A stretch of DNA of 64,000 nucleotides from Celeribacter persicus (GCF_003050785.1 NZ_QAOH01000004.1:62001-126000), one strand, 5' to 3'. Shown: positions 51,769-62,042, counted from the stretch's first letter. Program-made: numbers and translations. Notes: generated from the letters alone by a model not told the origin.

Positions 51769-53001
51769 TCACCGATACTCCTCCGCCCGCACCCCATGCC
51801 GCGTCAACTTGTCATAGAACGTCTTGCGCGGCAGCTTCAGTCCCTTCGCGGCCTCGGTCGCATTGCCCTTGTGGCGCTGCAAGGCCGCAATCAGGAGAGA
51901 GCGCTCCACCTGCGCCAGTTGCTCGGCCAAGCCCAGTTCCTCCTGCGCCTCGCCTTCCGTGAGCCCCATGGCGAACCGCATCGCCGCGTTCATCAGCGAA
52001 CGCGCATTGCCCGGCCAATCCTGCGCCATCAGGCGCGAAATGACATCGGGCGTGATCTCCGGCACCGGCAGGTCGCTTTGTTCGCAGGCGATGTTGACGT
52101 AATGGCGAAACAACACCGGTATGTCCTCGCGCCGTTCCCGCAGGGGCGGGATACGGATCACGGCGGCTTCGAGACGATAGAACAGATCGGGCGAAAACCG
52201 CCCCTCGGCGGCCTCGGCGGCAAGATCGGCATAGGTTCCGGCGATAAGACGGGGCCGATCATGGGTTTCCAGCAACTCAAGCAGCGCGAATTGCGCCGGG
52301 CTGGTGAGCTGCACGATCTCGTCGAGGAAGACCGAGCCGCCTTCCGCCTGCGCAAAGGCATTTGCGAGCGTGTCCGGCGTCATTGCGGAAGCGGAGAATT
52401 TCAGGAAAGGCGCCATCGAGCCCGCCGACAGGAGATGCACCACCTCGGCCATTTTCGCGGTGCCTACTCCCGGTTCGCCGGTGACCAGAACGTCGGAAGC
52501 GGAGCGCGCCACCGCTCGGGCCGCATCGCGCATTTTCACCGACATATCTGATGAGCCCCGAAGCAGGCGTGCGGCGGCGTCGCCCTGTTCCACCTGCCGC
52601 TTGAGACGCCGGTTCTCCAGAACCAGAGCGCGCGTTTTCAGGGCCTTCTCCACCACCGCGATCAGGTCTTTCGGCGCGCAGGGTTTTTCGAGAAAATCGA
52701 ACGCGCCCGAGGAAATCCCCCGCACCGCCATCGGGACATCCCCCTCGCCGGTCAGCAGGATCACCGGCAGTTCCGGGTCGATCTTCTGCGCGAATTCCAA
52801 AAGCGCGAACCCGTCCTTGCCGGGCATCCGGATGTCGGAAATCACCACGCCGGGAAAGTCGCGGGAGATATGATCCTTCGCCTCGATGTAACTGCCCGCC
52901 AGCGTCGGGGAGAGATCGGCCAGTTCCAGCGTCTGTCCCAAAGCTTCGCGCACCGAAGCGTCGTCATCGACCAGGAGCACTCTCTCAATATATGGCATCA
53001 T
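51769..53001 (-). CDS. dctR: DctR/DctD-type response regulator with a degenerate AAA+ domain
   Basis: 410 residues. N-terminal receiver: VLLVDDDASVREALG, DIRMPGKDGFALLEF (phospho-acceptor Asp near 57), LLTGEGDVPMAVRGISSGAFDFLEKP. Then an NtrC-type AAA+ region, but Walker A reads GEPGVGTAK (Lys replaced), and the 30-residue stretch with the GAFTGA loop between it and GGSVFLDEI is replaced by a short unrelated one. The C-terminus is a Fis-type HTH (KGNATEAAKGLKLPRKTFYDKL). Without GAFTGA it should not activate sigma54, so it probably works with sigma70. It overlaps dctS. Confidence 0.82.
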   Translation of the reverse strand: MMPYIERVLLVDDDASVREALGQTLELADLSPTLAGSYIEAKDHISRDFPGVVISDIRMPGKDGFALLEFAQKIDPELPVILLTGEGDVPMAVRGISSGAFDFLEKPCAPKDLIAVVEKALKTRALVLENRRLKRQVEQGDAAARLLRGSSDMSVKMRDAARAVARSASDVLVTGEPGVGTAKMAEVVHLLSAGSMAPFLKFSASAMTPDTLANAFAQAEGGSVFLDEIVQLTSPAQFALLELLETHDRPRLIAGTYADLAAEAAEGRFSPDLFYRLEAAVIRIPPLRERREDIPVLFRHYVNIACEQSDLPVPEITPDVISRLMAQDWPGNARSLMNAAMRFAMGLTEGEAQEELGLAEQLAQVERSLLIAALQRHKGNATEAAKGLKLPRKTFYDKLTRHGVRAEEYR

Positions 53002-54787
53002 GGCTCTCCTCTCGGATTACATCCCCGCTTACATCCGCCGGTTGCAATTCAACGGTGAACAGCGCCCCGCCCTCGGGTCGGTTCTCACCCCGGATACGCC
53101 CGCCGAAACTCTGCACCAACCCATAGGAAATCGACAGGCCCAGCCCCATGCCCTGCGCCGCCCCCACCTCTTTCGTGGTGTAGAACGGATCGAAGATTTT
53201 CTCCGGCTCGGATATCCCCGGTCCGGTGTCGGCAACCGTCAGCCGTGTCGGCTGACCCGGCTGCCCCCCGGGGATCGACCGGATTTCGATGCGTTTGGTG
53301 TCGCTCTGTGCCATCGCATCCACCGCATTGGACAAAAGGTTCATCACCACCTGCTGCAACCGCACCTCCCCGCCGCGCACCCAGACCTGCCCCTCCGGCT
53401 CCCAGTCGAGCGTCGCGCCCGCGCGTGAAATCTTGGCCTGCGTCATCTCGATCGCCGCCTCGATCACCGCGGTCAGTTCCACATTGGTCACCGTCTCCGT
53501 CTCTTGCCGGGCGAAGGCACGCAGGTTCTTGATGATCCGCCCCATGCGTCGGGCAAGCTCCGAAATGCGCCCAAGATTGTCGGCGGCTTTCTCCGGCTTG
53601 TCGCGTTCCAGAAAAGCCTGCGCATTCTCGGCGAACGAACGGATTGCCATCAGCGGCTGGTTCAGTTCGTGTGAAATCCCCGCCGACATCTCGCCCAGCG
53701 CCGACAGCTTCCCGGCCTGCACCAGATCGGCCTGTGCGCGCTTGAGCCGCGCTTCCGCCTCGTGGCGTTCATGCACCTCGTGCTGCAACTCGCGGTTGGC
53801 GATCTCCAGCGCTTCGGTGCGCGCCGCCACCCGCGCCTCCAACCGCAGGTTCGCCTCCGCCAGCGTCCGCCGCCGCTCCATGGTGAAAAACAGGAAGGCC
53901 GCGAAGACCAGCGCCAGAGCCGCCGCCATCCCCGCCTGCAACCCCGCCTGCGCGATCACAGGATGCAGATCCAGCAAAAGCTCGGCGGTCAACCCGACCA
54001 CCGGCAGGGGTTTCGTCAGATGCAACGCGGGCGACGGAATGTAAGGCCCCATCTCATGTGTCCAGATATCATGACCCGCAAGTACATACGTCCCCCGAAC
54101 AGGCAGCGGCCCGCGCAACCCGCCCCTGAGCGCAAGCTCGGAGCGGTTGGCGACAAACACCACACCGTATTCGTCGGTGAAATAGATCGCCGAAGGCTCC
54201 GACGGCCAGCTCCATTCCAGCAATCCGATGTCGACGGAGACCAGCACGGCGGCCATGGGCGGCCCCTCGGGCGAGAATACCGGGGCAGCAAAAAGGTAAC
54301 GACGACGACCCTCGGGATCGACGAAATGCGCAATCCCCAGCGCCCCGTCCAGCGCCCGTGTCAGGGCCGCCTGCGCGCCTTTCGGCAGATGCGTCTCCCC
54401 TGAGGCAGCCAGCACGTCTCCGCCTTGCGAAACCACCAGCATCGAGAAGGCCCCGGTCTTGTCCATCACACCCTGAAGCAGATCGTCGGCGGAGGTCTCT
54501 CCGCCCTGCACCCGTGCCGTGACCGTCGGATGATCGGAGAGGAAGACCGCAAGTTCGCGATACCGTTGCAGCCCGGTGGTCAAACGATCGGCAGACAGCG
54601 TCAGATCCGACGTGCCCCGCGCCGCCGCCTGATCGAGCGCCGCGCGAACGGAAAAGGCGAAAACCCCAAGCCCGAACAGCACCACGACGACAAGCCCCGT
54701 CAGTGCCGTAAGCACCCGGCGACGCGCAGCATGGCGCTCGGCTTCGGCAGAAGGTGCGCCGGGGAAAGACTGATCTTGTGACGTCAT
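52985..54787 (-). CDS. dctS: Sensor histidine kinase DctS/DctB
   Basis: 600 residues. Membrane segment 1 near residue 30, a periplasmic double-PAS-type domain up to about 270 (FSMLVVSQGGDVLAASGETHLPKG, YLFAAPVFSPEG), second segment AGMAAALALVFAAFLFFTMERR near 287, a coiled coil, then HisKA with the phospho-His in EMSAGISHELNQPLMAIRSF near 372 and an HATPase with N-box QQVVMNLLSNAVDAM, DTGPGISEPEKIFDPFYTTKEVGAAQGMGLGLS. Matches the C4-dicarboxylate sensor DctB/DctS. It ends inside dctR, in the usual kinase-regulator order. Confidence 0.9.
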   Translation of the reverse strand: MTSQDQSFPGAPSAEAERHAARRRVLTALTGLVVVVLFGLGVFAFSVRAALDQAAARGTSDLTLSADRLTTGLQRYRELAVFLSDHPTVTARVQGGETSADDLLQGVMDKTGAFSMLVVSQGGDVLAASGETHLPKGAQAALTRALDGALGIAHFVDPEGRRRYLFAAPVFSPEGPPMAAVLVSVDIGLLEWSWPSEPSAIYFTDEYGVVFVANRSELALRGGLRGPLPVRGTYVLAGHDIWTHEMGPYIPSPALHLTKPLPVVGLTAELLLDLHPVIAQAGLQAGMAAALALVFAAFLFFTMERRRTLAEANLRLEARVAARTEALEIANRELQHEVHERHEAEARLKRAQADLVQAGKLSALGEMSAGISHELNQPLMAIRSFAENAQAFLERDKPEKAADNLGRISELARRMGRIIKNLRAFARQETETVTNVELTAVIEAAIEMTQAKISRAGATLDWEPEGQVWVRGGEVRLQQVVMNLLSNAVDAMAQSDTKRIEIRSIPGGQPGQPTRLTVADTGPGISEPEKIFDPFYTTKEVGAAQGMGLGLSISYGLVQSFGGRIRGENRPEGGALFTVELQPADVSGDVIREESHDAIY

Positions 54788-54846
54788 GGCGGGACTCTAG
54801 AAACTCCCGCTTGCAAAGGGAAGCGCTTGCGATAAACCTCACGGCT

Positions 54847-56028
54847 ATGAAACGCTTTGCCCTCTCCCCGCAAGACCCCGATTTCGTGCAAAATCCCTAC
54901 CCGTTCTATGACCGCCTGCGCGCGGCGGACAAAATGGTATTCTGGGAAGACCTGAACCTGCCGGTGGTGGCGGGCTATGACGGGGTGTCGATGGCGCTGC
55001 GCGACAATCGTTTTGGCCGCGAAGCCCCTGAAGGCTTCACCCCTGACATTCCCGACCACCTGCGCCCTTTCTATGACATCGAGGATCACTCGATGCTGGA
55101 ACTCGAAGGCGAGCGGCACACGCGCCTGCGCTCTCTGGTGCTCCGCGCCTTCACCTCGCGGCGAATCCGGGCGCTGATCCCGGACCTCGAAGAGATCGTG
55201 GGCGATCTCATCGACCGTTTTCCGGATGGGGATTTCGACCTCATGCCAGCGTTTGCGAAAATGGTGCCGGTGCGGATCATCTGTCGCCTTCTGGGCGTGC
55301 CCGAGGAGATGAGCGAACAGCTTCTCACCTGGTCCAACGCCATGGTGGCGGTCTACACACCGAACCGCACCCGTGCCATCGAAGACGCCGCCTCCCAGGC
55401 CGCTACCGAATTTTCCGCCTTCATGCGCGACTACGTTGAAGAGAGGCGCAACAAACCCGCCGACGACCTGATCACCTCCCTGATCGCCGCAGAGCAGGAC
55501 GGCGAAAAACTCACCACCTACGAGTTGATCACCACCTGCATTCTTCTCCTGAACGCCGGTCACGAGGCGACGGTTCACAGCCTCGGCATCGCGGTGAAAA
55601 CCCTTCTGGAACAGGAAACCCCGCACGAGTTTCTGTCGGATGGGAAAATCGACGGCACCATCGAAGAAATTTTGCGTTATGACCCACCGCTGCACCTGTT
55701 TCAACGCTGGGTCTATGAGGACACGACGTTCCTCGGCCAAGAGTTGAAACGCGGCGACAGGATCGGGCTTCTGCTCGGTGCCGCCAACCGCGACGAGGAT
55801 GCCTGGGACGATGCCGGACGTTTCGATCCGGCCCGCAAGGTGAAGCAGAACACTTCCTTCGGCGCGGGCATTCATTTCTGCGTCGGCGCTCCCTTGGCAC
55901 GTCTGGAAATGCGTGTCGCCCTGCCGCTCCTGTTCGAGCGCTGCCCGAACCTGCGCCTCACCGAGCCGCCGCTCTACGCCGACACATGGCATTTCCATGG
56001 GCTGGCGCGGCTGATGGTGCGCGTCTGA
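54847..56028 (+). CDS. Cytochrome P450
   Basis: 393 residues from MKRFALSPQDPDFVQNPYPFY, the usual bacterial P450 start; ribosome site weak. Haem loop FGAGIHFCVGAPLARLEMRVAL (axial Cys near 342), helix-I motif LLNAGHEATVHSLGIAV near 234-250 (the acidic-Thr pair as E-A-T), and EEILRYDPPLHLFQRW with EXXR near 275. Soluble class I type; needs a ferredoxin and reductase not encoded nearby. Substrate unknown. It is divergent from dctS and is followed by an inverted pair of the dispersed motif and then trpC. Confidence 0.9.
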   Translation: MKRFALSPQDPDFVQNPYPFYDRLRAADKMVFWEDLNLPVVAGYDGVSMALRDNRFGREAPEGFTPDIPDHLRPFYDIEDHSMLELEGERHTRLRSLVLRAFTSRRIRALIPDLEEIVGDLIDRFPDGDFDLMPAFAKMVPVRIICRLLGVPEEMSEQLLTWSNAMVAVYTPNRTRAIEDAASQAATEFSAFMRDYVEERRNKPADDLITSLIAAEQDGEKLTTYELITTCILLLNAGHEATVHSLGIAVKTLLEQETPHEFLSDGKIDGTIEEILRYDPPLHLFQRWVYEDTTFLGQELKRGDRIGLLLGAANRDEDAWDDAGRFDPARKVKQNTSFGAGIHFCVGAPLARLEMRVALPLLFERCPNLRLTEPPLYADTWHFHGLARLMVRV

Positions 56029-56030
56029 GC

Positions 56031-56085
56031 TTTCTGATGGTCAAAATACTCATGATCCGACAGTGAGTATTTGAGCCATCGGAAA
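56031..56085 (+). repeat. Dispersed 3'-end motif, inverted pair (copy 5)
   Basis: Two facing copies: TTTCTGATGG...TACTCA (56031-56052) and TGAGTATTTGAGCCATCGG (56064-56082), with an 11-base spacer. Arms pair at 18 of 22 positions, so the transcript would form a long hairpin three bases after the P450 stop. It may act as a terminator for the P450 gene or mark a past insertion. Confidence 0.6.
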
Positions 56086-56145
56086 ACCCACAGGCGCCTT
56101 CATTGTCATCTTCCCTTGGCCGCCCGCACAAGGTATCTCTGCCCC

Positions 56146-56946
56146 ATGTCCAATGTTCTCGATAAAATCAAAGCCTACAAGCTCGACGAAGTGGCCGCGG
56201 CGAAACAGTCCGCAAGCCTGTCCGACCTTGAGGCTCAGGCCGCCGCTCAAAGCCCCACGCGCGGTTTTGCCAAGGCGCTGCAATCGGCCGCGCAAACCGG
56301 CTACGGGTTGATCGCGGAGGTCAAGAAGGCTTCTCCGTCGAAGGGTCTCATCCGCCCGGATTTCGATCCGCCCGCCATCGCGCGAGCCTATGAGGCGGGC
56401 GGCGCGACCTGTCTGTCCGTGCTCACCGACACGCCGTCCTTTCAGGGCTCCCCGGAGTTCCTGAAAGCCGCCCGCGCCGTGGTCAGCCTGCCGGTGCTGC
56501 GCAAGGACTTCATGTATGACACCTATCAGGTGGCCGAGGCCCGCGCCTGGGGCGCCGATGCGATCCTGATCATCATGGCCTCCGTCGAGGATACGCTGGC
56601 CACCGAACTCGAAGACGCCGCCGCAGGCTTCGGTATGGATGTGCTGATCGAAGTACATGATGCCGAGGAGCTTGAGCGTGCGCTCAGGCTCAAATCGCCG
56701 CTTCTGGGCGTCAACAACCGCAATTTGAAGACCTTCGAAACCACGCTCGACACCACGCGGGAACTGTCGAAACTTGCGCCCTCTGACCGGACACTTGTCT
56801 GCGAAAGCGGGTTGTTCACGTCCGAAGACCTTGCCGATATGGCAGGCTACGGCGCGCGCTGTTTCCTCATCGGCGAAAGTCTGATGCGCCAGGACGATGT
56901 CGAGGCGGCGACCCGTGCGCTCCTCGCCAACCCGGTGCCTTTGTGA
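56146..56946 (+). CDS. trpC: Indole-3-glycerol phosphate synthase
   Basis: 266 residues from [15 protein letters not shown]. Ring closure from CdRP to indoleglycerol phosphate. Seen: [15 protein letters not shown] (catalytic Lys) near 56, [15 protein letters not shown] near 91, [14 protein letters not shown] with Lys and Asp near 115, [12 protein letters not shown] near 186 and [11 protein letters not shown] near 215. Its stop overlaps the moaC start (TGATG). In relatives it follows trpD directly. Confidence 0.96.
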   Translation: MSNVLDKIKAYKLDEVAAAKQSASLSDLEAQAAAQSPTRGFAKALQSAAQTGYGLIAEVKKASPSKGLIRPDFDPPAIARAYEAGGATCLSVLTDTPSFQGSPEFLKAARAVVSLPVLRKDFMYDTYQVAEARAWGADAILIIMASVEDTLATELEDAAAGFGMDVLIEVHDAEELERALRLKSPLLGVNNRNLKTFETTLDTTRELSKLAPSDRTLVCESGLFTSEDLADMAGYGARCFLIGESLMRQDDVEAATRALLANPVPL

Positions 56947-57422
56947 TGGCGGGGCTCACCCATTTCGACGGCGAGGGCAACGCCCATATGGTCGATGTTT
57001 CCGGCAAACCGGTGACCGACCGGCTTGCCACCGCAGAGAGTGCCGTGAAGATGTCGCCAGAGACGCTCGCGCTCGTCACGCAAGGTACGGCGAAAAAGGG
57101 CGACGTTCTGGGTGTGGCGCGGCTCGCGGGGATCATGGGGGCGAAACACACCTCCGATCTGATCCCGCTCTGCCATCCCCTGCCGATCACCAAGGTCACG
57201 CTCGATCTGGAGCCTGACGAAGCCCTTCCCGGCATCCGCATCCGCGCCACGGTCAAGACCTCCGGTCAGACGGGGGTGGAGATGGAGGCGCTCACCGCTG
57301 CTTCCGTCGCCGCCCTCACCGTCTATGACATGCTCAAGGCCGCCGAGAAGGGCATGGAGATCGTCCAGACCCGGCTTTTGCGCAAGGAAGGCGGCAAATC
57401 CGGAACTTATGAGGCCGACTAG
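56946..57422 (+). CDS. moaC: Cyclic pyranopterin monophosphate synthase
   Basis: 158 residues from [11 protein letters not shown]. Converts the MoaA product to cyclic pyranopterin monophosphate in molybdenum cofactor synthesis. Signature: [20 protein letters not shown] near 70-90 with the active-site Lys and His, and [29 protein letters not shown] with the second lysine. Coupled to trpC and followed with no gap by moeA (stop TAG, then ATG). Confidence 0.96.
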   Translation: MAGLTHFDGEGNAHMVDVSGKPVTDRLATAESAVKMSPETLALVTQGTAKKGDVLGVARLAGIMGAKHTSDLIPLCHPLPITKVTLDLEPDEALPGIRIRATVKTSGQTGVEMEALTAASVAALTVYDMLKAAEKGMEIVQTRLLRKEGGKSGTYEAD

Positions 57423-58595
57423 ATGATTACCGTCGCTGAAGCGCTTGAAAACGTGTTCAAACTCTGCCGCCCGCTCGGCACGGAACGCGTTTCCCTGCGC
57501 GAGGCCGTGGGGCGGGTATTGGCCGAGGACGCGATTGCCAGACGCGATCAGCCGCCGTTCGCCTCCTCCGCCATGGATGGTTACGGCGTGCGGGCGGATC
57601 AGCCGCAAATTGGCGACACGTTCAAAGTCATCGGAGAAAGCGCGGCAGGTCACGGCTATGACGGCCCGATTGGCGAAGGCGACGCGGTGCGCATCTTCAC
57701 CGGTGCGCCGGTGCCCAAGGGCGTCAGCCGCGTGATCATTCAGGAGGATGTCAGGCGCGAGGGCGATGTGATCACCGTCACGGCCCCCCTCTCCGAGAAC
57801 CGCAATATTCGGCCCTTAGGGGGGGATTTCAAGTCCGGTGACCGGCTGACTGCGCCGCGCCGCCTCTCGCCGCAGGACATCAACCTGCTCGCCGCGATGA
57901 ACATCCCTGAGGTGACGGTCTCTCGCCGTCCCGTGGTGGCTCTGATCGCCACCGGCGACGAGTTGGTCATGCCCGGCGAGACGCCCGGGCCCTCGCAAAT
58001 CATCGCCTCCAATTCCTTTGGCCTTGCTGCTATGATCGAGACCGCCGGTGGCATTGCCCGTATGCTCCCCATCGCGCCGGATGACGAGGAGATGCTGGCC
58101 AGCACCTTCGCCATGACCGAGGGGGCGGATGTGATCGTCACCATCGGCGGGGCTTCCGTGGGCGATCATGACCTCGTGGGCAAGGTGGCCGGAAACCTCG
58201 GATTGGAACGCGCCTTTTACAAGGTCGCCATGCGCCCCGGCAAACCGTTGATGGCGGGCACGCTGAACGAGGCCGTGATGCTCGGCCTGCCCGGCAATCC
58301 GGTCTCCGCCATGGTCACGGCGCAGCTTTTCCTTTTGCCCGCTCTGGCCGCCCTTTCGGGTCTCCCCCCGACCCCGGCTCCGCGCGTCAAAGCCCTGCTC
58401 TTGCAGGATATTTCACCGAACGGTCCGCGCGAACATTACATGCGTGCGATCCTGAGTGAGGAGGGCGTGCGTCCCTTCGATCATCAGGACAGCTCGCTCA
58501 TGTCGATCCTGTCACAAGCCAACGCGCTCCTGGTGCGTCCGGTGCAGGACCCGGCCCGCAAGGCCGGCGAAACGGTCGATGTGATCCGCCTGTGA
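57423..58595 (+). CDS. moeA: Molybdopterin molybdenumtransferase
   Basis: 390 residues. Inserts molybdenum into adenylylated molybdopterin. Conserved blocks: [17 protein letters not shown] near 43, [15 protein letters not shown] near 106, ARFD-type loop [17 protein letters not shown] near 169, [15 protein letters not shown] near 236, and [22 protein letters not shown] near 275. Ends about 400 bp before lexA. mogA and moaA are not in the window. Confidence 0.95.
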   Translation: MITVAEALENVFKLCRPLGTERVSLREAVGRVLAEDAIARRDQPPFASSAMDGYGVRADQPQIGDTFKVIGESAAGHGYDGPIGEGDAVRIFTGAPVPKGVSRVIIQEDVRREGDVITVTAPLSENRNIRPLGGDFKSGDRLTAPRRLSPQDINLLAAMNIPEVTVSRRPVVALIATGDELVMPGETPGPSQIIASNSFGLAAMIETAGGIARMLPIAPDDEEMLASTFAMTEGADVIVTIGGASVGDHDLVGKVAGNLGLERAFYKVAMRPGKPLMAGTLNEAVMLGLPGNPVSAMVTAQLFLLPALAALSGLPPTPAPRVKALLLQDISPNGPREHYMRAILSEEGVRPFDHQDSSLMSILSQANALLVRPVQDPARKAGETVDVIRL

Positions 58596-58992
58596 AAATC
58601 CGGCGCTTCCCCGTAAAGTTAACCATGTCTTAACCAAGCTGCCCTCAACTCAACCCAAAGACGCAACAGATTGCTTTCGGTCGAGATGGAGAGGAATGTT
58701 GACACATTTCGGGAACAGTGGCAGAACATTATCAGAACACGCAAGAATACCCGTCTGGGGACTGTCGGACAGCGGTGGGCCTGTGACCTTTGGCCGGAAA
58801 AGCGGCGGAGCGCTCCACATGCCTTTCGCCTCTCCGTCCGAAATGTACATTACAGGAGCCGTTGCTCCCGTGCCGGTGCATTACGTCCCGCGACAAAGGA
58901 TCGGAACCGGAGACGGTCGAGACATCGCCGGACGGGACAACAAAGAGACACGCGAACCCGAGATGGGTGCAGCGGGACAGAGGAATGAGCCG
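58596..58992. other. 397-bp intergenic region between moeA and lexA
   Basis: Holds the lexA promoter: TTGACA at 58699-58704 and, overlapping the downstream region, three GAAC half-sites (58713-58738, listed separately). The lexA frame is open from 58696, but family comparison and the ribosome site favour the start at 58993. No other gene was recognised. Confidence 0.5.
58713..58738 (+). promoter_or_regulatory. LexA operator: GAAC-N7-GAAC-N7-GAAC
   Basis: Three GAAC half-sites at 58713, 58724 and 58735, each 11 bp apart, make two overlapping copies of the alphaproteobacterial SOS box. They lie just after a TTGACA hexamer (58699), over the expected -10 region, so LexA bound here would block its own promoter. 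Confidence 0.85.
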
Positions 58993-59718
58993 ATGCTGAC
59001 GAAAAAACAGCTCCAACTGCTGGAGTTCATCAACACCAGAATGCACAGGGACGGTGTCCCGCCCTCTTTCGACGAGATGAAAGAAGCGCTGGACCTGCGC
59101 TCCAAATCCGGCATTCACCGGCTGATCACGGCGCTGGAAGAGCGCGGTTTCATCCGTCGCCTCGCCCATCGCGCCCGTGCCATCGAAATCGTCAAACTGC
59201 CCGAAAGCCTTGGCGGCGCCCCCACGGCTCCGACATCTGCATCTGCACAATCTGGCGGGTTCACCCCGCGCGTGATCGACGGCGACCGCCCGGATCACAC
59301 GCCCCCCACCGCAATGGGCGTCGAGGCCGTCGCCGCGATCAACCTGCCGATCATGGGCAAGATCGCCGCCGGTGTCCCGATCGAGGCGATCTCCGACGGG
59401 GCCATGAACGTCGCCGTGCCCGGCTCCATGCTCTCGGGGCGCGGCAATCACTATGCGCTTGAGGTCAAAGGCGAATCTATGATCGAAGCCGGGATCAACC
59501 ACGGCGATATCGTGGTGATCCGCGAAACCTCTCAGGTCAGCAACGGCGATATCGTCGTCGCCATGGTCGAAGGCTATGAAACCACGCTGAAACGCTATCA
59601 GCGGCAGGGCGACATGATCGCGCTTGAGGCGGCGAACCCGGCGTTCAAGACCCGTGTGCTGCCCGCCGATCAGGTCGAGGTGCAAGGCAAGCTTGTCGGC
59701 CTGATCCGAAGCTACTGA
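58993..59718 (+). CDS. lexA: SOS repressor LexA
   Basis: 241 residues from [13 protein letters not shown], preceded by GAGGAA; this is the conserved LexA N-terminus, so the longer in-frame reading from 58696 is rejected. N-terminal winged helix with [38 protein letters not shown]. The cleavage site Ala-Gly is in [10 protein letters not shown] near 120; the catalytic Ser in [11 protein letters not shown] near 160 and Lys in YETTLKRYQ near 198. Represses SOS genes, including itself through the GAAC boxes upstream. Confidence 0.95.
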   Translation: MLTKKQLQLLEFINTRMHRDGVPPSFDEMKEALDLRSKSGIHRLITALEERGFIRRLAHRARAIEIVKLPESLGGAPTAPTSASAQSGGFTPRVIDGDRPDHTPPTAMGVEAVAAINLPIMGKIAAGVPIEAISDGAMNVAVPGSMLSGRGNHYALEVKGESMIEAGINHGDIVVIRETSQVSNGDIVVAMVEGYETTLKRYQRQGDMIALEAANPAFKTRVLPADQVEVQGKLVGLIRSY

Positions 59719-59749
59719 GACCCGGCGCCAACATCCGGCGCCAAACATT

Positions 59750-59787
59750 GAGAAACCGCCACGCGCAACAGGCCGTGGCGGTTTCTC
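59750..59787. terminator. Two-way terminator between lexA and comEC
   Basis: A 14-bp perfect stem GAGAAACCGCCACG / CGTGGCGGTTTCTC with a 10-base loop. It serves both convergent genes; 32 bases after lexA and directly after comEC. Confidence 0.75.
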
Positions 59788-59792
59788 GCGTC

Positions 59793-61961
59793 TTACGGCC
59801 TTTCAGCTCCACTCATCGCCAGCCGAACCGCCCCCTCGATCTCACGAAACCGCAGCCCTATGGCGGCGGGCAAAAGCTCCGCCCGCACCTCACGCGCCGT
59901 AATCGCATGATCTCCCCGCAACGCCGGTGTGTTCCAGAGCCGGACTCCCGAGGCGGCATAGGCTGTACGGATCGTCACCCCGTCATCCTCGTGCGAAACC
60001 GCAAGCGCCCCGCTTTGCCGCAACATGCCGAGATCGGCCAGAAGACAAGTTTGAGGTGCGCGCCCCTCCCACAATTGATTGACGATCACCAGATCGGCTT
60101 CGGCACAGGCCGCGTGCACCGCCTCCTGCCAGCCGCGCCCGGTGACATGACGCACCCTGAGCGGCCCGACATCCAGAGGCGGCATGGCCCGCGCGGCGGC
60201 ACGTTCCTGATCCGGCAGATCGCCATCGTTTTCCAACCAGACAGTGGCGGCAAAGCCGCTGCCACGGGGTTTCGACAGTGCGCGCCCTTCCGGCCCCATG
60301 CGCCCGACCAATGCCCCGTCATCGGAGATCAGAAGCGCAGGCCGTTCCACCACGGCCCAGAGCCCGAAGCCGAAGAATACCGCGATCAGCCCGAAACTTT
60401 GCGCCCGCCCGCGCCAAAGGATGACGAACAGCGCCCCAAGCGCGATCAGCGGCAGGCTCGAAGGCGGCGGTGACGGGAGATGACTGACCGCCCCTTCCCA
60501 GGACGACACGCTCTCTGCCACGAACAAAATCCAGCGAATGCCCCACCCCATCACCGCAAGCCCAAGAGATTGCAGCCCCAAAGGCGTCAGCATCAGCGCC
60601 AGAACCGCCGCCGGGATCACCATCGCCCCCATTAGCGGCACGGAGACCACATTGGCGATCAGACCGTAATCGGCGATCCGGTTGAAATGCGCCGCGGCGA
60701 CCGGGGCGGTGGCGATGCCCGCAACGCCCGACGAAATGACAACCGTGGCGATGGTCCTGAGCCAGGACGGCCAGGACCACATGAGATGCAAGCGCCGCAC
60801 GATGGCGAACACCGCAACAAGCGCCGTTGTGGCGGCAAAGGACATCTGGAAACCGGGTTCGGGGAGCACTTCGGGATGCAGCGTCAGAAGGATCAGTGCG
60901 GCGATGGCGACCGTGCGCAGGGAAATCGCCTGCCGGTCGAGCAGTACGGCAAGCAGGATGACGGACACCATGACGAAGGCGCGCTCGGTCGCCACATTGA
61001 ACCCCGACAGCGCGAGGTAGAAGGCCCCGGCACAAAGCGCACCCCCGGCGGCCAGATTCTTGATCGGCCATTTCAGCGCTGCGCCGGGGATGAGCGCGAG
61101 ACCCAGCCGTATGGCAAAGAACACCACCCCGGTCAGAAGCCCCATGTGCAGGCCGGAAATCGCCAGAAGATGCGAGAGGTTGGCACCGCGCAACGCCTCC
61201 GCCGTCTCCTGCGAAATCCCGGATCGGTCCCCGGTCAGGATCGCGGCGGCGAACGCGCCGGTCTGGCCGGGCAGCTTGCTTTGTAGGTCCTGCGACAGCA
61301 CTTGCCGCGACCGATGCACCCACAGCGTGGGGCTGGGATCGACCGGGGCCGCGCGCAGAACCGGCGTTTGGGTATAGCCGACCGCGCCCAGACGGTCGAA
61401 CCAGGCCATGCGCTGAAAATCGAAACCGCCGGGCTCGGTCGGACCGGGCGGCGGCGAGAGATGCGCGGTCATGGCAAGGCGCAACCCCGGCTCAGGCGCA
61501 ACATAAGGCTGATCGCCATGCAGCGAGACCCGGACCCGCGCGGGCGTGCGGGAGGGCGCTGTGTCGCTCAACACCACACGGTCGAGCGTCAGGCGCAGCG
61601 CGTCGGAGGCGGAACGGTCGATCCGGATCACCCGCCCCTCGACAGGACCGTAATAGCGATAGGTGAGCACCGGCTCCGCGACGACATGGGTGCGCAAGCC
61701 CCCGACCAGCAGCCCGAGCAGGATGAGCAGGACTGCGGTAAGAAAGGGCGCGCCCCGTGGCGACACACGCCAGAGCAGCAGGCCCAAAGCGGCGGCACCG
61801 GCGAGAAAACACATCAGCAGCGTATAGGAAGGCTCGTTCGGCAGGGCAAAGAACAATCCGATGCCCATGGCGTAAAACATCGGTGTCCAGAGGAACAACC
61901 GCCCACGTTGACCATCGACGATGTCGAGAGGGATTTGTGCGAGTCTCAAGAGGGTGCGCAC
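59793..61961 (-). CDS. comEC: ComEC/Rec2-family DNA-uptake channel protein
   Basis: 722 residues with about ten membrane segments. N-terminal DUF4131-like part (residues 20-190), then the Competence domain with [38 protein letters not shown] near 240, the signature of ComEC. Helices continue to about 560. The C-terminal 160 residues lack the metal-binding HxHxDH of the beta-lactamase domain found in other ComEC proteins. It carries single-stranded DNA across the inner membrane during transformation. No other com genes are present here. Confidence 0.88.
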   Translation of the reverse strand: MRTLLRLAQIPLDIVDGQRGRLFLWTPMFYAMGIGLFFALPNEPSYTLLMCFLAGAAALGLLLWRVSPRGAPFLTAVLLILLGLLVGGLRTHVVAEPVLTYRYYGPVEGRVIRIDRSASDALRLTLDRVVLSDTAPSRTPARVRVSLHGDQPYVAPEPGLRLAMTAHLSPPPGPTEPGGFDFQRMAWFDRLGAVGYTQTPVLRAAPVDPSPTLWVHRSRQVLSQDLQSKLPGQTGAFAAAILTGDRSGISQETAEALRGANLSHLLAISGLHMGLLTGVVFFAIRLGLALIPGAALKWPIKNLAAGGALCAGAFYLALSGFNVATERAFVMVSVILLAVLLDRQAISLRTVAIAALILLTLHPEVLPEPGFQMSFAATTALVAVFAIVRRLHLMWSWPSWLRTIATVVISSGVAGIATAPVAAAHFNRIADYGLIANVVSVPLMGAMVIPAAVLALMLTPLGLQSLGLAVMGWGIRWILFVAESVSSWEGAVSHLPSPPPSSLPLIALGALFVILWRGRAQSFGLIAVFFGFGLWAVVERPALLISDDGALVGRMGPEGRALSKPRGSGFAATVWLENDGDLPDQERAAARAMPPLDVGPLRVRHVTGRGWQEAVHAACAEADLVIVNQLWEGRAPQTCLLADLGMLRQSGALAVSHEDDGVTIRTAYAASGVRLWNTPALRGDHAITAREVRAELLPAAIGLRFREIEGAVRLAMSGAERP

Positions 61962-62042
61962 CCTTGTTTCCCCTTCCGCCTTCCCTTATGCCCGGTGACG
62001 AAAAGCATCCGCCAACATGGTTACCAAAAGGTTAATTCTCCC

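Noticed and set aside
61302-62042. Long N-terminal extension of gltX
   Set aside because: It overlaps comEC in antisense; GltX family N-terminus and length fit the ATG at 62043.
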